The position numbers and the translations under genes are program-made. Shown here piece after piece: positions 26,342-34,442 of a stretch of 64,000 bases of DNA (positions within the stretch are counted from its first letter, which is position 1; each line of letters starts with the position of its first letter). Source of the DNA: Microbaculum marinisediminis (GTDB taxonomy: Bacteria > Pseudomonadota > Alphaproteobacteria > Rhizobiales > Tepidamorphaceae); contig NZ_JALIDZ010000009.1 in NCBI RefSeq assembly GCF_025397915.1, positions 124,001-188,000 on the forward strand. Direction: 5' to 3'. The notes beneath the pieces are model-generated. The model saw only the letters and a list, made by a program, of their open reading frames with translations. It was not told the origin of the DNA and did not search any database.

Positions 26342-27274
26342 GTGAACTCTGAAACCCTCCTCCAGTTTCTGGCCGTCTATCGACGCCGCGGCATAGGCAA
26401 GGCCAGTCGACAGGTGGGCGTGTCGCAACCGGCAATCAGCAATGCAATCCGTCGCCTCGAAGACGAGCTGAAGGTGACGCTGTTCAACCGAACGCCGACG
26501 GGCGTGGAGCCGACGACCTATGCCGACGCCCTTGCGAGGCGGGCTGAAGTCATAAGCAACGAACTTGATCGCGCGCGCCTCGAGATCCTGGGGCTGCGCA
26601 CCCTCACACAGGGCGAAGTCCGGCTTGGCGTCGGTCCTGCACTTGCGACGTCGCTGGTGTCCGAAGCACTCGCGAGCTTTCTGCAGGAGAGATCGAAGAT
26701 CGTTGTGTCGCTACTGGAGGGGCTATTCGACGAACTGACTGAAGGGGTCGAGAGCGGTCGGCTCGATTTCGCGGTAACCACGAATCCGGCGTTCCCGCTT
26801 TCCGACGAGCTTTCGTCCGAACCACTGTTTAGCGGTCAATTTCGTTTCGTCGTTCGACCCGACCACCCACTCGCCCATTCCCGGAATGTACGCCCCGGAG
26901 ATCTCCTCGACTTTCCGTGGGTACTTCCCCCGAGCGACGGAATGCTGTGGCACAGCGTCAAGACGACGTTCGACACCCTTGGCCTCCGGCAGCCTGACGT
27001 GAGGGTCGAGACCAACTCGGGCGGCTGCATCAAGGCCCTGCTGCGAAGCGGTCTCTATGTCAGCCTCGTACCGCCATATCTGGTTATGCAGGAAGTCGAG
27101 TTGAATGAAATCGCGATACTCTCCGTCCCAAGCATACAGATCCCATGGGATGTCGTGGTGCTTCGCCGCGCCGGATCGACCGCATCTCCATCGACCGAAG
27201 CCTTCCTCGCCCATCTGCGCGACACGCTAGGCAGCGACGAACGGGCGCGCGTCTTGTCGGGAGCCAACCAATGA
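26342..27274 (+). CDS. LysR family transcriptional regulator
   Basis: 310 aa. The N-terminal winged HTH (about residues 1-60: LLQFLAVYRRRGIGKASRQVGVSQPAISNAIRRLEDELKVTLFNRTPTG) precedes a periplasmic-binding-like effector domain. The start is GTG 26342; an ATG seven bases upstream is out of frame. The stop overlaps the SDR start (ATGA). Divergent from the hydrolase/importer operon and co-transcribed with the SDR and ring-cleavage dioxygenase, it is the natural regulator of both arms, probably sensing a pathway intermediate. Confidence 0.9.
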   Translation: MNSETLLQFLAVYRRRGIGKASRQVGVSQPAISNAIRRLEDELKVTLFNRTPTGVEPTTYADALARRAEVISNELDRARLEILGLRTLTQGEVRLGVGPALATSLVSEALASFLQERSKIVVSLLEGLFDELTEGVESGRLDFAVTTNPAFPLSDELSSEPLFSGQFRFVVRPDHPLAHSRNVRPGDLLDFPWVLPPSDGMLWHSVKTTFDTLGLRQPDVRVETNSGGCIKALLRSGLYVSLVPPYLVMQEVELNEIAILSVPSIQIPWDVVVLRRAGSTASPSTEAFLAHLRDTLGSDERARVLSGANQ

Positions 27275-28017
27275 CGCAGCGCTCGTCAGCGGAATCGTCC
27301 GCGCGGGTCGCCGTGATAACGGGCGGGGCGAGCGGGATCGGCCGCGCCATTGCGCTGGAACTGGCCGGCCAAGGTTTCGAGATTGTCCTGCTCAATCGCA
27401 ACCAGCAGGCCGCCGACGAAGTCCGCCGCGAAATCGAAACGGTAGGCGGCCACGCTGTCGGCATCGCCTGCGACGTGAGCGACGAGGCCTCCGTGCGGCA
27501 GGCCTTTGACCAGATCACGCGATGCGACGTGCTCGTCAACAGCGCCGGCACGATGTCGCAGCTCTCTTTCGAAGACGTCCCTCGGGACGAATTCCAGCGG
27601 CTGATCTCGGTCAATCTGCTGGGCGTAATGACATGCTGCCAATGCGCCCTGCCGCTGATGCGGGACGGCGGACGGATCATCAATATCTCGTCGCGGGCCG
27701 CGCTTGGCGGAAAGGGTATATCCCACTACGGCGCGACGAAGGCGGCGGTGAACGCGCTGACCCGCAGCATGGCGGCCGAATTGCTGGACCGCGGCATTAC
27801 CGTCAATGCGATCCTTCCGGGCTTCATAGACACGCCGTTGTCCAGGTCCGCCCTGAACGACGAGCAGTTCGAAGCCTTCGCCGCGAAACAGCCGCTTGGC
27901 CGCGCAGGCCGGCCAGACGATGTCGCCTGGGCTGTGGCGTTCCTCGCCTCACCGCGGGCGGGGTTCGTCACCGGCGAGTGCATACTTGTCGACGGCGGCA
28001 AGAGCCTGCCCGCCTGA
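27271..28017 (+). CDS. Short-chain dehydrogenase/reductase, FabG-like
   Basis: 248-aa classical SDR. The cofactor motif TGGASGIG is at residues 17-24, NSAG at 90-93 and the catalytic Tyr153/Lys157 in SHYGATKAAV, with Ser140/Ser141 upstream. Start ATG 27271 overlaps the LysR stop. Asn43-Arg44 after the second strand (LLNRNQ) favours NADP(H). FabG itself normally sits in a fatty-acid operon; here the context points to oxidation or reduction of a pathway intermediate. Substrate unknown. Confidence 0.88.
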   Translation: MTQRSSAESSARVAVITGGASGIGRAIALELAGQGFEIVLLNRNQQAADEVRREIETVGGHAVGIACDVSDEASVRQAFDQITRCDVLVNSAGTMSQLSFEDVPRDEFQRLISVNLLGVMTCCQCALPLMRDGGRIINISSRAALGGKGISHYGATKAAVNALTRSMAAELLDRGITVNAILPGFIDTPLSRSALNDEQFEAFAAKQPLGRAGRPDDVAWAVAFLASPRAGFVTGECILVDGGKSLPA

Positions 28018-28064
28018 TGTCTCGCTTACCGGCCTGGACTTCTTGCCATTGAAGGAACCGTATC

Positions 28065-29114
28065 GTGCCCATGGAAGCCAACCTCGATCTCAAATGGGTG
28101 AAGATGTTTCACGAGAGCTTCCAGCTTTCGGGCGTCGAGCCGGGCCAGATGGTCGCGATCGTCTCGGAGAGCCAGTCGAATCCCGTCCTCGTCAGGCTGG
28201 CGGAGCTCGGTCTTGGCTTGTGCGGAGCGCGCGTCGTCACGGTCACTGTGCCCAGCGCCGCGGTCAGAACAGTGCAGCCGATACGCTCTACCGGCACGGC
28301 CGCCGCCTATGATGACTACGGGATGCTTCTGAATGCGATCGCGGGCTGCGCACTGATCGTCGATGTCACCGTCGAGGGGCTGCTGCACAGCCCGGTACGG
28401 CAGGAGGTGCTGAAGGCCGGCGGCCGGATCTACATGATTTCGAATGAACATCCCGAGGTGCTGGAGCGCTGCCGGCCCGACCCGAAGTTGGCCGACAGGG
28501 TCGACTACTCTCTCAAGCGGCTCGCCGAGGGCAAACGCATGCATGTGACGTCGTCGGCCGGAACGGACCTGACGGTCGACATCGCAGGCGCGCCGGTTCG
28601 CGGCGGGGCGGGATTCCTCGGGCCGAATGTTCCGATCGCCTATTGGCCGGCCGGGCTTGCCCTGTGCTTTCCATTGGCGGGGAGCGTCAACGGACGCGTC
28701 GTTCTCGATGTCGGCGACGTCAACCTGACGTTCAAGCGGTATATCGAGACCCCCGTGACACTGATGATCGACAACGACATCGTTGTCGAAATATCAGGTG
28801 ACGGGCTCGATGCCGTCACGCTGCGCTCGTACTTCGCCGCGTGGAACGATCCCGTCGCCTACACGATCGCGCATGTCGGCTGGGGGCTGAATCCCGGGGC
28901 TACTTGGGACTCCCTGATGATGTACGACAAGAACGAGATCAATGGGACCGAGCTGCGGGCCGTCGAGGGCAATTTCCTGATCTCGACCGGCGCCAACGAG
29001 TTCGCCAATCGATATACGCCCTGCCATTTCGATTTTCCGATGCGCGCATGCACCGTCGAACTGGACGGACAAACAGTCGTACGTGAAGGGCGGCTTCAGG
29101 AGCCGTACCTGTAG
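28065..29114 (+). CDS. 2,5-dihydroxypyridine 5,6-dioxygenase family protein (NicX/PicD-like)
   Basis: 349-aa protein of the aminopeptidase-T-like family that contains the iron-dependent 2,5-dihydroxypyridine dioxygenases, which open the pyridine ring to N-formylmaleamate. His270 (AHVGWGLNPGATW) and the His321-x-Asp323 pair (CHFDFPMRACTVELDG) match the order and spacing of the iron ligands known for NicX (His265, His318, Asp320; from memory). The length equals NicX (about 350 aa). The HVGWG motif is diagnostic of the group. It is the third gene of the LysR-SDR operon. Because the family also includes peptidase-annotated proteins, the exact substrate remains a prediction. Confidence 0.78.
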   Translation: MPMEANLDLKWVKMFHESFQLSGVEPGQMVAIVSESQSNPVLVRLAELGLGLCGARVVTVTVPSAAVRTVQPIRSTGTAAAYDDYGMLLNAIAGCALIVDVTVEGLLHSPVRQEVLKAGGRIYMISNEHPEVLERCRPDPKLADRVDYSLKRLAEGKRMHVTSSAGTDLTVDIAGAPVRGGAGFLGPNVPIAYWPAGLALCFPLAGSVNGRVVLDVGDVNLTFKRYIETPVTLMIDNDIVVEISGDGLDAVTLRSYFAAWNDPVAYTIAHVGWGLNPGATWDSLMMYDKNEINGTELRAVEGNFLISTGANEFANRYTPCHFDFPMRACTVELDGQTVVREGRLQEPYL

Positions 29115-29132
29115 GGCGCGCCAGCGGCGCCC
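29114..29132. terminator. Possible terminator hairpin after the dioxygenase gene
   Basis: GGGCGC (29114-29119) pairs with GCGCCC (29127-29132) around a 7-base loop, immediately after the TAG stop, and is followed by CTTC. The stem is short, so this is only a plausible terminator. The remaining 180 bp to the converging dctM shows no gene. Confidence 0.35.
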
Positions 29133-29313
29133 CTTCAGCCGTGTCGCCCCTGTCCAACGAGCAGTCGACGGCGGGAAGGCCCGGCAGGGTGCTGTCGCTT
29201 CGGTTCCACCAGCGGGAGAGCCGGAGGCGATGGCCCGTTCCACGCCGCGGCCAACGGCATAGCGAGGCGAACAGGACAACGGGCCTTTTGAAGGCGTTTC
29301 CCGTGCGCGCCCG

Positions 29314-30657
29314 CTATCGCAGTTGCGTCGGGAGCCAGGTGGCCAGCTCCGGAAACACCAGGACCAGGCCGATCACCAGGTAGATGATCACGACATAGGG
29401 CAGGACCGCGGCCCAGATGTCGGCGATCGTAACGCCCCGAAGCCGATCGCACCCGGGCATGTCTTTCGTCTGTTCAACAATTCCCTTGAGATAAAAGAGA
29501 TTCATGCCGAACGGCGGCGTCACGTATCCCGCGGCGATCGAGATCATCAGGATCACGCCGAACCAGACCGGATCGATGCCGAGCATCTGGACCACGGGCA
29601 TCAGGATCGGGCTGACGATGAAAATGATCGCGGCGCCGTCGATGAACATTCCCAGAAGCGTCGTAAGGACGATGAACACCAGCAGCATCTCCGTGACGCC
29701 CAGCTCCATGCCGATGATGTAGGAGGCAATGAGATTGGCCGAACCGGAAAACTGCAACAGGCGCGAGAACAGCGCGCCACCGATCAACAGCGTCATCACC
29801 ATGACGGAAACCTGGCCGGAAGTGACCATGACCTCCTTCATGCGCTTCGGGCCGAGCTGACCGCGCGCAAGCCCGATGACAAGCGTACCGAATGCGCCGA
29901 TGCCGGCAGCCTCCGACGGCGTCGCGGCGCCCGTCCAGATCGCGCCGAGCACGAGCACGATCAATCCGACCGGCAACACGATCAAACCCGTGGCGCGGAT
30001 CTTCTCCCGCAGCGTCGGACGCTCGTCCTTCGGAATCGGCGGGGCCAGCGACGGGTCGCGGGCGCAGATGACCAGCACATAGATGCAGAAACACAATGCG
30101 ATCAGGAGCCCCGGCACCATGCCGCCAAAGAAAAGGCTGCCTATCGGGATGCCCGTGAAGCCGCCCAGCAGGACGCCGATCACCGTGGGCGGGATCAGGA
30201 TGCCGAGCGCGCCGCCCGGCGGCAAACCGCCGAGCGCAAGCCGCACGTCGTAGCCACGGCGGATCATCTCGGGCACGGCCAGAATGCCGAGCACCAGTAC
30301 CGCCGTGCCGCCGATGCCGGTCATCGCGGCGACAAGCGTCGAGGCTATGATGGTCCCGACGGCCAATCCGCCCGGCACGCCGCCGGTCCACTTGTATATG
30401 ACTTCGTAGAGCATCGCGCCGATGCCGGTTTTCTCGAGCGCAACCGCCATCAGGATGAACAGTGGCGCGGCTATATAGATCTCGGTCGTCGAGGTCTCGA
30501 AGATCGTCGCCGGCAGGAGGTGCAGGATGACGGTTCCCTGCAGCAGCAGGGACCAGATCAGCGAGACGCCGATCAGAGCGAATGCAACCGGCAGGCCCGT
30601 CGCGAGAAACAGGATCAGATTGCCGAAGATCAGGATCGTGGCTAGTTCGGGACTCAC
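29314..30657 (-). CDS. TRAP transporter large permease, DctM family (system 2)
   Basis: 447-aa multi-helix permease with the DctM landmarks IYIAAPLFILMAVALEKTGIG, TPSEAAGIGAFG, VFIVLTTLLGMFIDGAAIIFIVSPI and YVTPPFGMNLFYLKGI. It starts at GTG 30655-30657, overlapping the dctQ stop (GTGA). The longer open frame upstream overlaps dctQ and is not real. It has the extra C-terminal segment found in the longer DctM subgroup. It forms system 2 with DctQ and DctP next to the mhp operon, so phenylpropionoid acids are likely cargo. Confidence 0.9.
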   Translation of the reverse strand: MSPELATILIFGNLILFLATGLPVAFALIGVSLIWSLLLQGTVILHLLPATIFETSTTEIYIAAPLFILMAVALEKTGIGAMLYEVIYKWTGGVPGGLAVGTIIASTLVAAMTGIGGTAVLVLGILAVPEMIRRGYDVRLALGGLPPGGALGILIPPTVIGVLLGGFTGIPIGSLFFGGMVPGLLIALCFCIYVLVICARDPSLAPPIPKDERPTLREKIRATGLIVLPVGLIVLVLGAIWTGAATPSEAAGIGAFGTLVIGLARGQLGPKRMKEVMVTSGQVSVMVMTLLIGGALFSRLLQFSGSANLIASYIIGMELGVTEMLLVFIVLTTLLGMFIDGAAIIFIVSPILMPVVQMLGIDPVWFGVILMISIAAGYVTPPFGMNLFYLKGIVEQTKDMPGCDRLRGVTIADIWAAVLPYVVIIYLVIGLVLVFPELATWLPTQLR

Positions 30658-31181
30658 GCGCGTGCCTTTCCGAGGGCGACACGCAGGTCGCGGAAGAACT
30701 TGACGACGACCTGTACCGCAAGCAGGGCGCCGCACAGCGGCAGCAGGAACTTGATCGGCCACAGCGGCGGCGCGAGCAGCGTCGAAGCGCGCTGTCCCCG
30801 CAAGAAGGCCTTGTAGAAATATTCCCAGCCGGTCCAAAGGATGATGACCGCGATGAACAGCAGCAGCGGGGCGTAGAGGACGTCGAGCCAGGCACGGGCC
30901 CGCTCGGAGAGCCTGCTGGTGAACACGTCGACGCGAATATGCATGTCACGCCGATAGACGTCGGCAATGCCCAGCATGATCATCGCCATCATCAACTGGA
31001 CGTTGACGTCCCAGGCCCAGATCGTCGGCCGGCCGAAGAAATAGCGCGAGCCCACCTCGTAGGCGACGACCAGCGCCATGGCGCCCAGCAGAAACGACGA
31101 TACCGTGGCGACGCCTTGGCTGAAACGGTCCAAGAAAGTCGTCTTTCCGCCCGGCGCGCTCGTCGGATCCGGCATGCTCAT
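30654..31181 (-). CDS. TRAP transporter small permease, DctQ family (system 2)
   Basis: 175 aa, four predicted helices, with the family region FGRPTIWAWDVNVQLMMAMIMLGIADVYRRDMHIRVDVF. ATG start at 31181. It is separated from dctP by 66 bp containing a strong hairpin and overlaps dctM by 4 bp. Partner of DctM in the membrane. Confidence 0.85.
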   Translation of the reverse strand: MSMPDPTSAPGGKTTFLDRFSQGVATVSSFLLGAMALVVAYEVGSRYFFGRPTIWAWDVNVQLMMAMIMLGIADVYRRDMHIRVDVFTSRLSERARAWLDVLYAPLLLFIAVIILWTGWEYFYKAFLRGQRASTLLAPPLWPIKFLLPLCGALLAVQVVVKFFRDLRVALGKARA

Positions 31182-31212
31182 TTCACAGACCTCGCGGGAC
31201 GTTGCGGACCGT

Positions 31213-31237
31213 CCCGGGCGGCCAGCGGCCGCCCGGG
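31213..31237 (-). terminator. Intergenic hairpin between dctP and dctQ (system 2)
   Basis: Perfect 11-bp stem CCCGGGCGGCC (31213-31223) and GGCCGCCCGGG (31227-31237) with an AGC loop. It starts 10 bp after the dctP stop. As with the hairpin after the Liv binding-protein gene, it would favour higher expression of the binding protein than of the permeases. Confidence 0.65.
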
Positions 31238-31247
31238 AAACCCTTGA

Positions 31248-32282
31248 TCAATCAAGCTCGCCGTAATCCTTTTGCTGCTGCTTGACGATCTCGACGCCCT
31301 TGGCAGCCAGCTCCGAACGGGTGGCGATTTCATTCCACAGCTCAAGCGCCACGGCGTTCATCTTGGCGCGATCCGCCTCGGACAGCTCGACCGGAGTCAC
31401 GCCCGCCGCCTTGATCGTGCCCACGCCTTCGGTCTCCACCGCCGAGTAGTTCATGGTCTGCGCGAGATTGCCGTAGTACGCGGCGAACTCGATCACCTCC
31501 TGAAGGTCTTCCGGCAGAGACTCCCAGGTATCGCGGTTGACCACCCAGTGGCCCACGCCGGTATTCAGGTTCGGCGACAGGATCATCGATTTCACGAAGC
31601 CCTGCAGGTCCTGCTCGTGGATGGCCGCGGGGCCGTAGACCATGCCATCGATGGTGCCGAGCTGAAGCGCCGTGTACAGCTCCGCGCCCGGCACCACGAC
31701 CGGCGACGCGCCGAGCTTCTGCATCAGTTCGCCGTAAACGCCGACTGCCCGGATCTTCTTGCCCTTGAGATCCTCGAGGCTCTCGATCGGCTCGCGCAGG
31801 GCGATGCCGTAGTTAAGGCTGATGATCGCCGGGAACCACTTGACGTTGAAGCGGCTCTCGTAGGCTTCCTCGATGACGTCCTTGAGGCCACGGTTGAAGT
31901 AGGCGTCGTAGGCTTCCCAGGGCTCCTGCCAGGCGAGCGGCAGCCCGACCTCGACGTCCGCCTCCGGAATATCACCGCTATAGAAACCGCCCCAGGACTG
32001 ACTGATGTCGAGCACACCCTGATCGACCGCCTCAAGCATCCCGGTGACCGATACCAGTGCACCGGCATCATAGACTTCGAACTTGATGCGGCCGTCGCTC
32101 ATCTCTTCGACGAGCTTGCGGAAACCTTCGCCGTTCTTGGTGGCGTAGGCCTGGTTCGACGGGTGCGAGACCTGATAGCGCAGGGTGTAGACTTTGTCGT
32201 CGTCGGCGGCCGCGCTTCCGGCGAATGCCGTCAGCGACGCGGCAAGTCCAACCGCGGCGAACGTTTTCCAGTGATTGGTCAT
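31248..32282 (-). CDS. TRAP transporter solute-binding protein, DctP family (system 2)
   Basis: 344-aa periplasmic receptor. The signal peptide ends SAAADDDK; the start at 32282 has GGAGGG upstream. Arg178 in LKGKKIRAVGVYGELMQKLGASPVV is the carboxylate-binding arginine. The ligand therefore carries a carboxylate. It lies downstream of the MhpR-like regulator on the same strand, with a 203-bp gap large enough for its own promoter. Adjacent mhp genes suggest 3-phenylpropionate or cinnamate derivatives as cargo; this is an inference from location. Confidence 0.9.
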   Translation of the reverse strand: MTNHWKTFAAVGLAASLTAFAGSAAADDDKVYTLRYQVSHPSNQAYATKNGEGFRKLVEEMSDGRIKFEVYDAGALVSVTGMLEAVDQGVLDISQSWGGFYSGDIPEADVEVGLPLAWQEPWEAYDAYFNRGLKDVIEEAYESRFNVKWFPAIISLNYGIALREPIESLEDLKGKKIRAVGVYGELMQKLGASPVVVPGAELYTALQLGTIDGMVYGPAAIHEQDLQGFVKSMILSPNLNTGVGHWVVNRDTWESLPEDLQEVIEFAAYYGNLAQTMNYSAVETEGVGTIKAAGVTPVELSEADRAKMNAVALELWNEIATRSELAAKGVEIVKQQQKDYGELD

Positions 32283-32485
32283 AAAGACCCTCCTCCTTTT
32301 TGTCGGTAAAGCCCGTTCTCGGAACAGGGCGCAATACGACCCGGGACATAGCCGTCATGCAACACGCCGGAGACCGTAGTGCACTGTGCGCACAAACCCG
32401 GCCCGTGCACGGGCGCAGCTTCCCCTACAGGAGGTCATTTGCCGGCGAATCTAGAGAACGCCGCCTGGAGACCCGACGCGCCGCG

Positions 32486-33280
32486 TCAGGTTCCCGCCAG
32501 TGCCGCCCTCTCGGCGGCAATCGCCTTCTCGATAGCGCCGATACAGGCCGAGAACGGCTCCATATACCGCCTGGCGGCTTCTTCGGGGGTCATGACCGTC
32601 GTGAAGTAGACAAGGTTCAGAGCCCCGAGCACATGCCCGTTCGAACTGAGAACGGGCCGGGCTATGGCGCTGATCTTGCGCTCGGATTCCCCCACGGAAC
32701 TGGCGAAACCGTCCCGGCGCACCTTCTCGATGGTGCGTCGGACGAAGGACTCGCTGCGCAGGTCCTCCGCATCCTGGCCACCGGTGGTACAGACGATCGC
32801 GCGGATCGCCTCCAGCTCCCGTTCGGTCATCGCCGATATGATCGCCTTGCCCAGCGCGGACCGGAGCAATAGCCGGCTTTTGCCGATCATCGCGTGATGG
32901 ATCGACATCGGGCTGATCTTGTGGGTGGAGTATCGGATGACGACCTCGCCGAGGATGAAGCTGGCGAAGTCGCTGGGCCACAGGATCTCCGAGGTCAGTT
33001 CGCGGATATAGGGGGCGGCGATCTGCGCGTGCAGGTCATTGGTTTTGATCCCGTCCGCGATCTGCGACAGCTTGGAGGTCAGGGAGACCGCACCATCCTC
33101 CTCGCGGCGGACGACATAGCCCTGATCGGCTAGCGTGCTGAGCAGCCGGTAAACCGTTGTGCGGTCGATCCCCACGGCCTTGCTCAGGATTTGCGGCGAC
33201 GTCCAGCCCAGTTCCCCAAGTGCCTCGATAATCTGCAGCCCGCGCGCCAGCGAGCGCACGTCCTTGTATGGCCGGGACAC
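32486..33280 (-). CDS. IclR family regulator, MhpR-like by context
   Basis: 264 aa. Winged helix at about residues 8-65 (VRSLARGLQIIEALGELGWTSPQILSKAVGIDRTTVYRLLSTLADQGYV), effector domain at about 80-255. E. coli MhpR, the activator of the mhp operon, belongs to this family, and this gene is directly divergent from mhpB. The start is GTG 33278-33280, with AAGGA upstream. A palindrome at 33307-33323 lies in the shared 152-bp promoter region. It may also control TRAP system 2 downstream on its own strand. Effector probably 3-hydroxyphenylpropionate or a relative. Confidence 0.85.
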   Translation of the reverse strand: MSRPYKDVRSLARGLQIIEALGELGWTSPQILSKAVGIDRTTVYRLLSTLADQGYVVRREEDGAVSLTSKLSQIADGIKTNDLHAQIAAPYIRELTSEILWPSDFASFILGEVVIRYSTHKISPMSIHHAMIGKSRLLLRSALGKAIISAMTERELEAIRAIVCTTGGQDAEDLRSESFVRRTIEKVRRDGFASSVGESERKISAIARPVLSSNGHVLGALNLVYFTTVMTPEEAARRYMEPFSACIGAIEKAIAAERAALAGT

Positions 33281-33306
33281 GTCCTAATCCTTCTCGGGCA
33301 CCCCCC

Positions 33307-33323
33307 TGTTCTCATAGCGAACA
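33307..33323. promoter_or_regulatory. Candidate IclR/MhpR operator upstream of mhpB
   Basis: TGTTCTCATAGCGAACA, symmetric at six of eight pairs, lies 27 bp upstream of the regulator gene and 110 bp upstream of mhpB. The GTTC...GAAC form resembles boxes bound by other IclR regulators of aromatic catabolism such as PcaR. No clear -10 was found, so promoter positions are open. Confidence 0.45.
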
Positions 33324-33432
33324 ACCCTGGAAACGAGGTTGTCAAGGGTCGGGCCATTTTTCAGGTTCACGCCACGAGTGGATGACGGGTCGGCGGGGCT
33401 GCTGCGCGCCGGTCGAACAAGGAGAAGTGTCG

Positions 33433-34365
33433 ATGATCGTCGGGTCTGTTTGCATGTCCCACAGTCCGCTGCTTGAGCGCAATCGCGCCGATCCCGGCAT
33501 CGAACAGCGCTTCAACGCGGCGATCGCGGCAGCGGCCGACTATGTCGCCGACTTGGCCCCGGATCTGACGATCGTCATCCACCCCGACCACATCAACGGC
33601 TTCTTCTATGACCTTCTGCCCGCGTTCTGCGTCGGCATCCAGGCGACCTCGATCGGCGATTTCGGCACCGCGGCCGGCAAGCTCTCGATCCCCGAGGACA
33701 CCGCGATGGATCTGGCGCGCTCCATCCTCGACGACGGAGTCGACACGGCGATTTCTTATAAGATGGAAGTCGATCACGGTGCGGTGCAGCCGGTAGAGAT
33801 TCTGTCGGCCAAGCACGACCTGTCCAACCTGATCCCGGTGTTCATCAACTGCGCCGCCGCCCCGCGACCGACATTCGATCGTGTTCGCGCCCTCGGCCGT
33901 GCCGTCGGCGCCTGGGCGCAGCGGCGTCCGGAGCGGATCCTGATTATCGGCTCGGGCGGGCTGTCGCACGATCCGCCCATGCCGGCGCTCGCCGGCGCCG
34001 CGCCGGAGGTGCGCAACCGCCTCATCAACGGTGGTGAGCTGACCCACGCCCAGCGCGTGGCGCGGCAATCCAAGGCGGTTCAGGAAAGCGAGAAGGTCCT
34101 TGCCGGCACGTCGAAGACGCTTCCGCTCGATCCCGCCTGGGACAGGAAACTGCTGGACGGTTTCCTCTCCGGCGACCTGACCACGCTCGACGCCAGCAGT
34201 GACGAGGAGATCACGGCAACGGGCGGACGCGGCGGCCACGAGGTGCGCAGCTGGTTTGCGACGCTCGCCGCACTGGGGCCGAACTACAAGGCGGAAGAGC
34301 TGTTCTACGAGCCAATGAACGTCTGGCTGACCGGTATGGGCGTGCTGAAGGCCGATCCTGCCTGA
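33433..34365 (+). CDS. mhpB: 3-(2,3-dihydroxyphenyl)propionate 1,2-dioxygenase
   Basis: 310-aa extradiol dioxygenase of the LigB superfamily. It opens the ring of 2,3-dihydroxyphenylpropionate between carbons 1 and 2, using Fe(II). It begins MIVGSVCMSHSPLLERN, as MhpB does. The two catalytic histidines known in the E. coli enzyme appear at identical positions: His115 (VDHGAVQP) and His179 (GGLSHDPPMP). Start ATG 33433 has AAGGAG upstream; the long N-terminal open frame is not coding. First gene of the operon mhpB-C-D-F-E-A, divergent from the MhpR-like regulator. Confidence 0.95.
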   Translation: MIVGSVCMSHSPLLERNRADPGIEQRFNAAIAAAADYVADLAPDLTIVIHPDHINGFFYDLLPAFCVGIQATSIGDFGTAAGKLSIPEDTAMDLARSILDDGVDTAISYKMEVDHGAVQPVEILSAKHDLSNLIPVFINCAAAPRPTFDRVRALGRAVGAWAQRRPERILIIGSGGLSHDPPMPALAGAAPEVRNRLINGGELTHAQRVARQSKAVQESEKVLAGTSKTLPLDPAWDRKLLDGFLSGDLTTLDASSDEEITATGGRGGHEVRSWFATLAALGPNYKAEELFYEPMNVWLTGMGVLKADPA

Positions 34366-34442
34366 GCGGGGGCGAGCCCCCCATTCACACACCTTCGCGC
34401 GCGCCCGGCAGCGCATCGGACCACTGCGTCAGGAGTATCGTC

